DNA of 64,000 nt from Oxytricha trifallax (taxonomy: Eukaryota; Ciliophora; Spirotrichea; Sporadotrichida; Oxytrichidae): the NCBI GenBank assembly GCA_000711775.1, contig ARYC01019938.1, positions 20,501 through 84,500 of the forward strand, in the 5' to 3' direction. Below the pieces are notes generated by a model. It did no database searches and was not told where the DNA came from. It worked only from the letters and a program-made list of their open reading frames with translations. Numbering within the stretch: position 1 is the first letter of the stretch; each line of letters begins with the position of its first letter. This document shows, piece by piece, positions 35,140-45,180 of the stretch. Made by a program: the position numbers and the translations under genes.

Positions 35140-35950
35140 TCATTTGATAAGAAGTTCAACTTCCTTTTATTTTTCTTCAAACTTTTTAATGATTATCAGC
35201 TAACATTCTATCTTTCAATGTTTGTTCTTAATTTAGGTTTTCAAAAAGTGCTTAGTTGTCCTCTTTTCAATTAGTAAGTCTATCATTTATTTTTAACAAT
35301 TGCTTACTTGATTAGTATTAATTTGCTCCCATGTAAGATTTACTAGTGTTCAATTGATTAATGAAGTTTGATTGTCTTTGAGAATAAATTAAAGAATTTA
35401 TAAACTAATTTTTGTATTAATTCATTTATTGGAAAGATATTAAACCTTTGTAATAATTTATTCTTTCTTTTATTAGAGAAGATCATTTCATTTCATCTTA
35501 TTGTAGTGATGTCTCCTCACTTTCAATATGCATTTCTTTTGCACTTTAAGTTGGTTGTTAAATATTAATATTGATTTGTTACTTCTGGTAATTATATTTT
35601 GAATACTCAAAGACTTTATTGCATTAATCTAAATTGGGAAAATTCCCTAAAATCTATGAATCATCAATATATGAGCTTATAAAATTTTCATTTTAACGAT
35701 ATTCTTCATCCTAACTTTCTTCATTAATACTTTGATAATTATTCTAATTGTAGCTTAAATATTTATGTGCTGCTACTTTTTTGTTAGTTCAATTAGTTCC
35801 TGCAGCCGCCACAATTATTAAAAATTTCAACAGGTAGATTTATGTAAAATTATGTTCCTGAAAGGCATCCATTTTCTGAGTAGATAGGAGAAGCTTCAAA
35901 ATATTGAAGTTCTTGGCCGCTAGGTAACTGTTTTGAATCGACCTTTTCTA
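35140..35950 (-). CDS. Coiled-coil protein, 3' part
   Basis: Minus-strand blocks in TAA/TAG-as-Gln code: EKVDSKQLPSGQELQYFEAS at about 35945-35885, CLSGTQFYINLPVEIFNNCG, SINEESQDEEYRQNENFI, FPNLDQCNKVFEYSKYNY and KEMHIESEETSLQQDEMK to about 35480. Then come NTSKSYMGANQYQSSKQLL and a coiled coil DNQALFENLNQEQTLKDRML followed by EEKQKEVELLIK, ending at TGA 35142-35140. An acceptor-like TTCTTATAG precedes the first block (about 35955), so more 5' exons are expected, probably those at 37160-38890. One-base shifts near 35700, 35470 and 35190. No family is recognised. Confidence 0.58.
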
Positions 35951-36492
35951 TAAGAAGAGAGATTTTAATTTTACAATTTTAAATTACTATTATTGATAAA
36001 ATACAAAAATTAGGAAAAATAAATTCAAAATAAATAATAACAGTGATTAAAATGAAAAAACTTAGCAGATTTATTATAAACTCCTTAATTTGCTAAATAA
36101 TGCGAAAAAAATATACATTTATGCACAATGGAATACTAACTGTACTTCATATAAGTTTGTGAAAATTAATTTAAACTTAATTTCCTAAAAAGTTCTGTTT
36201 TCGTGAACAACTATTTTGTTGGTTATTATAAGTTATGGACTAAGATTATTGAAAAAGTTCCCTTACTTGGAAAATAGGTGTCTCTCCCTAAAATAAATTA
36301 ACACGCTTCCTATTTTGGAGAATATACTCAATTACTCGCGATATTTATCTAAAGAGATAGTTTATTTAAGAGAAATAATTTCTAAAATTATGAATGAATG
36401 CAATAAGAATGATAAATTATGAATAAATTAGAAAAAAATGAGAAATATTTACTTTATTTTCAGAGAGGTTTGTGCCATCTGATATCCATTTT

Positions 36493-37129
36493 GGGGGGGT
36501 ACCTGTCTCACCACCACACTTTTTATATAAAATATTTTTATTAATATAATTCATAGTCCTGGTCAAATTTTTGCTTTAATTACACGAATAAGATAATAAG
36601 AATAATAATTAGCAACTTTTAAGAATAGTAAAGTTACAAATAAAAGTACTTTTGTAGTAAATTTCATGTTAGTTTCACATGAATCCTATCACAAAAAGTT
36701 ACAATCTTCTTTGCATTTAATTATTAAATTAAACAGCGTTTTCTACTTTTTGAATTCAATTTGTTCTTTATTAAGGATTAAACTTGGTCATTTTAAATAA
36801 AATCAAGTTTAATTAATACATTAATAGGTAATTAATCAAGTTTAATCCTTAATAAAGAACAAATTGAATTCAAAAAGTAGAAAACGCTGTTTAATTTAAT
36901 AATTAAATGCAAAGAAGATTGCAACTTTTTGTGATAGGATTCATGTGAAACTAACATGAAATTTACTACAAAAGTACTTTTATTTGTAACTTTACTATTC
37001 TTAAAAGTTGCTAATTATTATTCTTATTATCTTATTCGTGTAATTAAAGCAAAAATTTGACCAGGACTATGAATTATATTAATAAAAATATTTTATATAA
37101 AAAGTGTGGTGGTGAGACAGTTACCGCCC
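36493..37129. mobile_element. 637-bp palindromic element with 8-bp target duplication
   Basis: Arms of about 300 bp are almost perfect complements, from the G-rich left end GGGGGGGTACCTGTCTCACC to its mirror GGTGAGACAGTTACCGCCC on the right, meeting near 36815. The direct repeat TCCATTTT flanks it at 36485-36492 and 37130-37137. No ORF of note. It sits between minus-strand coding segments ending at 37160 and starting at 35950, so it may lie in an intron of that gene. Confidence 0.9.
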
Positions 37130-37159
37130 TCCATTTTTAATTTAATAATAAGTAAATAA

Positions 37160-38890
37160 GTTCAGTTTCTAATTAATTTTAAATTATTCTTCAATTTCAA
37201 AAATTCATGCATAATATTAACTGTTGATGGCTTTATAAATTTATTAGTGACAAATGAATTATTGCCTAAATTATTATCTGGCTTGACGCACTCACAATGA
37301 AAATCTGTCTTATTTGTTAAAACAAAGGTAAAATCTGATCTTTGATCTAGATTAGCATTCATGTTCAATTTATAAGGCTTATAAAATTCAATGTTATTTA
37401 TATCATGTCCTTAGAATTTTTTCCATTTTAGCCTATAAAAGATTTCTACCTCTCATAATTGTTTACAGATAATTAAGAGGATCCAATCATATTCTAAGTT
37501 GGATTTGGTTATTAAATCGAATTTTAATGACTACTTTAATTCTTATCATATTATTAAGTTTCTTCAATTTTAAGATAGTTCCTTGCATTCTTCATAAGTT
37601 GCTTAAATTTTTAGAAATTTCACCTTACTATGATACCTTTTTGGATGTGTAGTTTTAGGATCCAAAGTTATTTTCAATAATCACACTCAAATTTTCTGGC
37701 TTTAGTTCAAGCTATTTTTGTTTAGTTATATTTTTAAACTTGGATTCATATGTCTTTCCAAAACAATTTCTTTAGTAGCTTTGTTAAATATTATATTATC
37801 ATCACCTTGTCTCAGTTGACTTTAGAGGTTAAAGTCTGGGTTACTAAGGATTACTAAACTTAGTTGAGAAATAGTCTTTGGTTTTATGTTTTAATGATCT
37901 GAACTCAGTAACCTATGAAAAAAATATGTTTAAAGAGCTTGCGGAATCATCAATTTGTTGGTGTGTACTTGATAACTAAATAAATCTTTTTGAATTTATA
38001 CAAGTTTTTTTTTATTTGTGCAGTAATTTTTATGATTAAAAAATAATTTAGTCTCATTTTGTTAATTTATAATAATTAATCCTTATTTATGTCGATTAAA
38101 ATGGCATTGTATGCAGAGTCATTTTCGAAGATTTATAGTTATACTAAAATATCTTTTATTAGATGTTTAAAGAAGTTATTTGAGGAATAAAAACAAATTT
38201 TAGCAATCTTTTAAAAATCAAAATTATTAATAATATATTATTTTGAGCATAAAAAGCCCAATTTTCTAAAATTTTCCATCAAATATATATTTTATAAAAT
38301 CATGATAATCTAATTTGTTTATTGGCCATGACTGCGGCTGCGACTATTTGAATTATCATTAATATTGTAATTTCTAAAAAACTTATTAAGTCTTTCATAG
38401 CTTAACTAGTTAAGAGATTTAGAATTCCGCATTTAAATTTTAATTTTATCTATTCTAAAATTTAGGTCCCTTCTACTTAAGATATTTTTGTCTTCAAATA
38501 GCTCATGCATATGTTTATTTTCTGCTCTTTGTTATTGATTTTTTATGTTACCCAGGTCTTCTTTTTATTTTTTTGAATATGACTTTTTTAATTTATAGGT
38601 TGTTTCGCTTCTTACTGGTCTGATTCTTCTAAAGGGAAATCAAGGAGAAATGAATTCATAACTTTTCTTTACAAGCTCCTCTCCTTGAATAACTTGGATT
38701 TATTATCAAGTCAACTTCTACTATTGTCATCAAGTAAAGCATTGTTAGAATTAATCTTATTATAAAGAGTTCTTAAAGTTAATTGACATACCACTCTTAA
38801 GAGGATGGTCCTATTTTTATCTGTTATCTTTTAAAGATGAGGCTCTAAGCACACTGAACTTAAAATAATATCATTAATCACTTTATTGAG
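37160..38890 (-). CDS. Lys/Asn/Gln-rich coiled-coil protein, 5' part
   Basis: Reading down the minus strand: SNNALLDDNSRS and NSFLLDFPLEESDQQEAKQ (about 38780-38600), HIQKNKKKTWVTQKINNKEQ, ELFEDKNILSRRDLNFRIDK (about 38510), SRSRSHGQQ near 38320, KHKTKDYFSTKFSNPQQP (about 37890), GKTYESKFKNITKQKQLELK, NFGSQNYTSKKVSQQGEIS (about 37660), NNYERQKSFIGQNGKNSKDM, and finally LDQRSDFTFVLTNKTDFHCE and NSFVTNKFIKPSTVNIMHEF to 37162. Frames change by one base several times and some gaps look intronic (38240-37930). The protein is polar and helical with no recognised domain. It is probably continuous with the block at 35140-35950 across the MITE. Confidence 0.52.
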
Positions 38891-39721
38891 TTGTAGGATT
38901 TATTATAGAAATTTAGACCAGTTTATAAAATGAAAAATGAAATTTAAAAGATTAATGGTCTATATATTACGAGTAATAATTTATTTTTATCTTATATATA
39001 GTACGAGTATTAATATTCTTGACTAATTTATATCAATCCTAACTTATGTAACAACAGCCACACTCTTATGTTAGAGTTTCATACTAAGGTTTCAATGAAT
39101 TTATTCTTATTAGCAACTTAACTTTGGTCTTTGAAGATATCAAGAAAGGGAAAATATATGTGTGATTCAAATTGATAACTTCTTAAATTTAATAACTTTG
39201 AAAATATAAGCCAAAAGAATAGTGTAAACTATAATATTTTCATCGTAAATCTTTTTTGTCGCATGCGATTCTGCAATTCACATGTGGCAATACTGATTGC
39301 TTATTTTAGATTATTTTTCGTTTTTAATTAGATAAAATATTAACTAGATATAATTGTATTAAACAACAGTTTGTTAAAGTTCTTAAACATGTTAAGATAT
39401 AAATATTGGGAGTGATAGAATATCCTGTATATAGATAAATTCAGATTATCAAAGTAGGGTATTATAAAGGAAAGTTAGCTTAAATTCATAAAAGTAAGAT
39501 AGTCTATCTTAATTTTATATTTCTTTTGGTTAATGTTCCTAATAAATCAAAAGAAAATAAAATCTGTTTATATAAAATAATCCTTTATTCATTTTATACA
39601 TGTCAATCTCTAAAAAGTCCTATGACTTATCAACTAGCTAGTCTTAAAAAAACTTCATTTAAATATACAAACCAATTTTTACAACATGTAATCAAGGGAA
39701 TTTGGGGTTTCTACTTGGCTT
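38891..39721. other. AT-rich spacer with one possible minus-strand exon
   Basis: A short minus-strand stretch at about 39165-39085 reads PFLDIFKDQSQVANKNKF and could be an exon of a neighbouring minus-strand gene. A 75-codon standard-code plus-strand frame at 39526-39753 overlaps the end of the minus gene and has no support. The remainder is AT-rich and featureless. Confidence 0.4.
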
Positions 39722-40445
39722 TCATTATTAAATTGACCGAAAGATTCTATTGAGCTTTTAAACTAGCTTATGCCAAGCTAAGTGTTCGTCTTTGCTCGTT
39801 AAATTAATAAGATTCTTCGCAGATTTATCAAAGTTTAATTAACTTGCTGTTGGAGGTCTTGGACTTTTATCACTTTTCTCTTTTGCATTCTAAAAATATT
39901 TTCTGTGCATGTTTTCATAGAATTCATTATTCATATTATCATTATAGCTCTAGAAAAGTGATTTAAATTCACTAGTTGATGCTCAAAAATGTTCTTTCAT
40001 CATATTACTCTGCTTAATTGTTTTAGTCTCTTCATCCTAAATAATGTCATTTTTCTTTATTCGTACATGAAAGATCTTTTTGACTAAGGAAAGTTGTTTT
40101 AGTCTTACTTTAACTTCTCTGAAGTTATGAATCAACTGCCCTTAATGTGATTTTCAACTATTTGTTGTCTTTAGAGGGCGTGAATTATTTAACACTTAGA
40201 GATAAATTGCTTGTATCCATTAAAGTATTGTGAGAATTTGTAGTTGCTCTATTTGAATTATAATTTTATGTTGTTGCTCTTGATCCAGGATTATAGCTAA
40301 AATGTTCGGGTTTTTACTTTTAAAGCTTATTAAAGGAGTCTTAAGCTGGGATGATTAAGTTTCTCCAATTTCGACCAGTGTGGTTAAATTTACCTGCAGT
40401 GCCATTATCAGCTGTCCTTTGTGTACCTTCCCCATCTCCTGCCAT
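39722..40445 (-). CDS. Unrecognised polar protein with clear start
   Basis: Minus-strand ATG 40445-40443 opens MAGDGEGTQRTADNGTAGKF and runs 135 codons without TGA while using about ten TAA/TAG as Gln (FNHTGRNWRNLIIPAQDSF, SYNPGSRATTQNYNSNRATT, SLSVKQFTPSKDNKQ). A one-base shift in an A run near 40050 leads to DIIQDEETKTIKQSNMMKEH. After an in-frame TGA at about 40000 the frame goes on ASTSEFKSLFQSYNDNMNN, KEKSDKSPRPPTASQLNF and SKDEHLAWHKL, to TGA 39724-39722. About 240 residues, low-complexity and basic-polar. The clean N-terminal 135 codons make this one of the better gene calls by composition, but no family is recognised. Confidence 0.65.
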
Positions 40446-40688
40446 ATTTTAAGTAGTTAAAATTATTGTATTAAAATAGCTGGCCTTAATATCTTCTAGG
40501 AGATAGTACTTAAATTACTCAACAGTAATTGTCCTATATATTGTGTTCTATCTTTTGAATTTTATTATTCCATTGTTTTTTTTAAGAGGGGCTCTTGACG
40601 TAAAAGACATTTTTAAATTTAAATTTCTAATATTAGACTTAGTTGATTTGAATTTATTTTTTCTGGAATCATAGTTTGATAATAATGA

Positions 40689-41530
40689 ATCATAAAATTC
40701 TTAGTAAATTCATACTACTCTGAGGATGTTATTGTTTTTACCGAAGATTCTAAGTTTATGAGTGCAAACTAGGTTCCACTAAATCTAAAAGGCTCTAATA
40801 GTTTTAACAGTATTATTTTGACCAATAAAAAAACTTCAACTTTAAGCAGGTTCTAAATTACTTTGACACTTTTTTTTGGAAATTTCAAAACGTATTCAAT
40901 ATTGATTCGAGATCTCAATCTGTAAATTTATTGATTTAGCATTGATTTGAAAGTAAAAATAATCATTAAAATATTGAGAAAAAATAATAGTTTTGAAAAA
41001 TATACATTAAATCTATGACTTGGACTTTCAATATTATTAACTAATCGCTTCTTTAAATTTATTAAATAATTTATATTTTAGAATGATGACTGTTAATACA
41101 AATGATTCACCTCAAACTGCTAATAAAGAAGACTACAGGACTTTGAAATCTCTACAGCTCAGAGTAAAAAGAAGAGATTGTAAGAAACTAGTCTAAAATA
41201 AAGAAGTAATGAAAAATAAAAACCGCCTGGAAGCCGCCAAGAAAAGGACAAGAGATAATAATTGAAAATTCGCAGATGGAATCTTACTTTGAAAACCACA
41301 ATAAATTTTAAAAGTTGAGAAAAAAGATTTTTCTAAGACTTCCTCAATATCAAGTAATTGAGCTCAAGTTTCTAAAGATCACACTCGTTAGTAAGATTAG
41401 AGAAAATATTTAATTGCATCAAATGAACAATAAAACGAATGTCCCTCTAGAAATTTTGAATTTAGAGCTTTAATTATAAAAATATTTGGTATTTTATCAG
41501 TTTAATTTTACCTCTTAATTTTGTATAGAA
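40689..41530 (+). CDS. Unrecognised two-exon gene with phase-perfect intron
   Basis: Exon 1 (40689-40921) reads SEDVIVFTEDSKFMSANQVP, NSFNSIILTNKKTSTLSRF and ILIRDLNL. An intron of 160 bp, 40922-41081 (GTAAAT...TTATATTTTAG), joins it in phase to exon 2: MMTVNTNDSPQTANKEDYRT and KNKNRLEAAKKRTRD. After a one-base shift near 41260 the frame carries ENSQMESYFENHNKFQKLRK, IFLRLPQYQVIELKFLKIT and NNKTNVPLEILNLELQ to about 41530. Because the frame is open on both sides and the splice restores phase, this intron is the best-supported one outside BTF3. No family is recognised. Exon 1 lacks an ATG, so an upstream exon probably exists. Confidence 0.55.
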
Positions 41531-41555
41531 ACCTTAATATAATAACTAAAATAAT

Positions 41556-42062
41556 ATGCATGGAACTAACGATATTGATTTCTCAGTATTGACTTTCAAT
41601 GATGATTCCTTGATTTTTTCTCATAACGATATGCTAGATTTGTGTAGTCCTGCTAATGATCATAGTATAGAAGCATATAACAGTTAGCTTAAATAGGGAA
41701 GTTAAAATGTCCCTAATGAGTTAACCTAATACGAGACTCAATTACTATAATCATAGGATTTATATGACCTAATATTTAGATCTAGCAAGTCTTAGTGCGA
41801 GAAGAAGTCACGTAAAGTCATGTTAGGAGTAATTCTAGCGAAGTCAAATGTGTTACAGAGCATATTGAATATACCTTAAATGGTGAAGATTGAGATATCA
41901 TTCTTTTCTAACTTTACAACTTATTAATTAGAAAGTTAAGGCACTTAATTAATATTTTTTTCAATTAAGGCATATTAATCTAAAATATTGAACCCTAAAA
42001 ATCATTAACTTATACTAAGAAATATCTCTCAATAATTTTATAGATCTATATATATTGAATGA
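41556..42062 (+). CDS. Intact 168-residue hypothetical protein
   Basis: ATG 41556 to TGA 42060-42062 is exactly 169 codons with no internal TGA and no frame shift, and uses TAA/TAG about fifteen times as Gln. The start MHGTNDIDFSVLTFNDDSLI is acidic and hydrophobic. The middle (NDHSIEAYNSQLKQGSQNVP, RSSKSQCEKKSRKVMLGVIL) is polar then basic, and the tail is AT-driven. No domain is recognised. The tail beyond about residue 110 may be partly non-biological, because true stops are rare in AT-rich DNA under this code. Confidence 0.6.
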
Positions 42063-42116
42063 ATTTAATATAAATAGTATGGAATTGATATTAATGTATT
42101 TATTATTGTTTAAATA

Positions 42117-42530
42117 ATGAACTAATCGATACTTTCAAACATCTCCGTGTTTTATCATTATTCAAGTAGCGATGAATCTATAATGTCTGAATACCTTCCA
42201 GAATGCTCTCACTAAGTAGAGAGCAGCTAAGGCTTATCTAACAATGCAGATATTTTCGAAGATTTGGCGCTACAAATTGGTAAATATAGAGATTAATAGG
42301 AAAACCTACTCTTTGAAGAGAAAGCTTTTTATGAGAGTAGAGAAAATATTATACTTTAAAGGTTCTCGAATACAATCATCAATCCTTAGGTTTTCTCACT
42401 ATTTTCGTATACTTTCTTCTAGCTTTAAGAGCAAAGAGATAACACTAAGTATTTGTCTGAGGAAGGAAGCTAGGTTGAGAAGTATTTAAGAATCGATTCA
42501 ATCAAAACTTTAATAAATTTAACATTTTGA
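42117..42530 (+). CDS. Intact 137-residue hypothetical protein
   Basis: ATG 42117 to TGA 42528-42530 is 138 codons, uninterrupted, starting 55 bp after the previous stop on the same strand. It reads MNQSILSNISVFYHYSSSDE, SIMSEYLPECSHQVESSQGL, an acidic/helical stretch NNADIFEDLALQIGKYRDQQ, and NTKYLSEEGSQVEKYLRI near the end. About nine Gln are TAA/TAG. No family is recognised. The tight same-strand spacing suggests either adjacent small genes or exons of one gene with short introns. Confidence 0.58.
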
Positions 42531-42672
42531 TGACTATTTTATTTATATTTTTAAAGCGCTATACTAGCAGAGTAGTTATCATCTATAAATATAGATTAGC
42601 ATTCATTTATTTTTTTAGTTTAAACGCAAAATAATTTAAAAAGATACTTATGTATTACTATTAAACATTTAG

Positions 42673-43300
42673 AATGAAATGTAGTTTGTAATGTCTGAAG
42701 TACTCTAAAGAAATCATTCTTAAAGATCTTCAAGCAGTTGCAGTTAATAAATTAGAGTAAATGAATTTAATCAAAGATATTCAGATCATTCTTAATTTGT
42801 TTTTACATTTGAAATAATTGATAACTCGGTAAAAAGGAAGGACATCCAATATTTAAGACTGAGAAACAAACACTACAGCTCCCTATACTTTTGAAAAGGG
42901 TACATTAGCGCGATAGCAAGCGACAGATGTCTGGTAGTTCCCATGCTCTTTCTACTCACTAATTAGAGAGGTTGCTAAATGAAGATAATACTGAAGAAAA
43001 TAAGAACTTTAAATGTATTAACACGCTTTTAACTTCCTAAATAGGACTTGAATGAAAACTTACATTTGAAAAATGATTCAAGAAGCATACTTAGTGAAGA
43101 AATGGGTACTGACTAAAAGTCAGATTTTCATTAATCTCACAACAAGAATTCATCCGAAAGAAACTTTCCTAACAATCACCGACTCTTAGGAAATCAATGT
43201 CATTTCAAAATAATAAGTAGTTAGGGTACAATAATGACTGTTCAAATTATCATAGTGAGTCAATCGTTTCAATATATGAAAAATTTATACAATGAAAAAA
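42673..43300 (+). CDS. Unrecognised polar protein, frame-broken
   Basis: ATG 42673 (MKCSLQCLKYSKEIILKDLQ, AVAVNKLEQMNLIKD) runs 65 codons to a TGA near 42850. A shifted frame then reads TTAPYTFEKGTLAR, followed by MSGSSHALSTHQLERLLNED and TEENKNFKCINTLLTS (about 42925-43045), then DSRSILSEEMGTDQKSDFHQ and SERNFPNNHRLLGNQCHF to about 43210. Breaks are single-base. This is the last gene before satellite array B. No family is recognised. Confidence 0.48.
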
Positions 43301-43496
43301 TAAAAATTATTCAACTTTCTATAAATGTATTAAATCTTTTATAAAATTAAAACATAAAAAATCTTATCTATTTTTTATGTAAAATGTCATAAAAAATGAA
43401 ATTGCGAAATATTATTTATCATCATAATACAATTCAACATATAAGTATTTCAAAATGTTACCTGATAAGCTAATAACTTTAGTTTCTCATTTTTTA

Positions 43497-45180
43497 TCTC
43501 GTATAAATCAAATTAAATAAGCTAAATTCTATGTATCTTTTTATAGAACAGTAACATTTCTCTTTTCGTCATAGTTATAAAATGAAAATCTTGGGGGGGA
43601 AGTTTCCTGCCACCAGCATTAAATTTTTTATTTTTTGCAATAATTTAATAGAAACAAATAAATTCAATTTCAATAACCATAACCATGTACTTTACAGCAT
43701 TTATTATTTATAAGGACCAAAACATATAAAATTTTGATACCCTAATTTATCAATAATCTTGACAGTAGTTAAAGTTAAAGTTGTATAAAATTTATCTATG
43801 AAAATGAACGAGAGACAACCTTTTTAAAGGTTGTCTCTTGACTCATAATATTGAAATTTTGTCTCTTTATTATTATTAAAGTTATTAATACTGATATTTC
43901 AGTATGCAATTATTATTAGCTAATTAAAGTTTGATTTAATTTAGAGATATTTTCTACCAATATATTTAACTCCTTAAGGAATTATATTTAAATCCATATG
44001 GATTTTTAGGGTGCCTTTTAATTATTCATTAATCATAATAATGGACATAATATTGTTGAAATTAAAAAATAGATCATTATTCTAAATCAATTTGTGTTTG
44101 CGCTAATTCCTTATAGATTGTTAAAGTTTAATTATGAAATATTAATGTATTTTAAAATTATTATCAAGAGACAACCTTTTAAAACGTTGTCTCGAGATAT
44201 AACATTAAAAAAAGTTGTCTCTTGAATAATATCACAAAAATCATTTATGATATTAAAGTTATAGTGTGATATTTAATTATTTATTTATAATTATTTATTA
44301 AAAATGGAAAGGTGAAGGTACATTATAAGCATTTTCATTAGCTCCTTATATTAAAAATTTAACTGATATGGCTATTTATAATTATATAATTTTCAAGGTA
44401 CATAATTATTCTTTATCAAATTATATATTATTAACAAGGCTAAAATAAGTGTTTTTTATTCATAATTAATGTAATTTTCATTAAATTTTAAATTCATTAT
44501 CAAGGTAGAAATGATATTTGAAGCTAAATTAAAAAAAAACTACATCATAATTGATGATAAAGATTCTTTGAAAATTTTGAAAATTACATATTTTTATGTA
44601 TGGAGCAGGAAACTACCTTTTTGTGGGCAGGATACTTCCTCCCTTGGGTGCATTTAAAATTTTGGGGCAGGAAACTTCCACCCACCCAAATATTTTCATT
44701 GATTTTGAAATATTCAAATCATTCTTAGAAAATTCTAAATGAAATTCTTATCATCGTTTGATTGAAAATAATTCTATACAAACAAATCTTGTAAATTTTG
44801 GGATATAATTTTTTTAAGGTTCAACTAGAAATTAAGATTCTGAAACTATGACTATGTTTCGGTAAAAATAAATTGTCAAACCTCAATTAAAATAAAATTC
44901 TCTACAATTTTTTATATTTGCGTTTTCATATCAGCCGACGGGAACCATGACAATTCTTGCAAAATTATGATTTAAATTTTTATTAAGAATGAGATTTAAT
45001 ACTAAAATTTGCTTATAATGCGTCTACATAATTCTTTCATCAATATTTCTTTTTTCAACACATGCCATGCGATTCAACTTTATAACTCAGCTACTAAGAA
45101 ACACTAAAAACCTTAACTTCATTTTAAAAATTGAAAGAATAGCCATTAAAATATCATTAAAACTTTTGCAATTACAATAA
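43497..45180 (-). repeat. Diverged edge unit of satellite array B, interrupted by an element
   Basis: 43497-43592 is the reverse complement of the array A segment around acgaaaagagaaatgtggct. After an inserted element (43593-44687), 44690-45180 continues the same satellite in reverse orientation, including the complement of cccgtcggcagatttg-type sequence at about 44930-44945. This edge unit is intermediate between A and B units, and its divergence is typical of the margins of a satellite array. It proves the A and B families are related. Confidence 0.85.
43593..44687. mobile_element. 1.1-kb element with G-rich inverted ends and internal hairpins
   Basis: The left end GGGGGGGAAGTTTCCTGCC is mirrored at the right end by GGCAGGAAACTTCCACCCACCC. 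Two further copies of the GCAGGAAACTTCC motif lie just inside the right end (about 44605 and 44625). The interior is AT-rich and holds perfect hairpins, AGAGACAACCTTTTTAAAGG... at 43811-43838 and a second at about 44166-44195, plus a single arm at 44213-44223. It interrupts a satellite unit at a defined point. Flanks AAAATCTT and AAATATTT could be a decayed 8-bp duplication. No coding capacity seen. Confidence 0.68.

Noticed and set aside
39526-39753. 75-codon plus-strand standard-code ORF
   Set aside because: Overlaps the 3' end of a better-supported minus-strand gene and has AT-driven composition.
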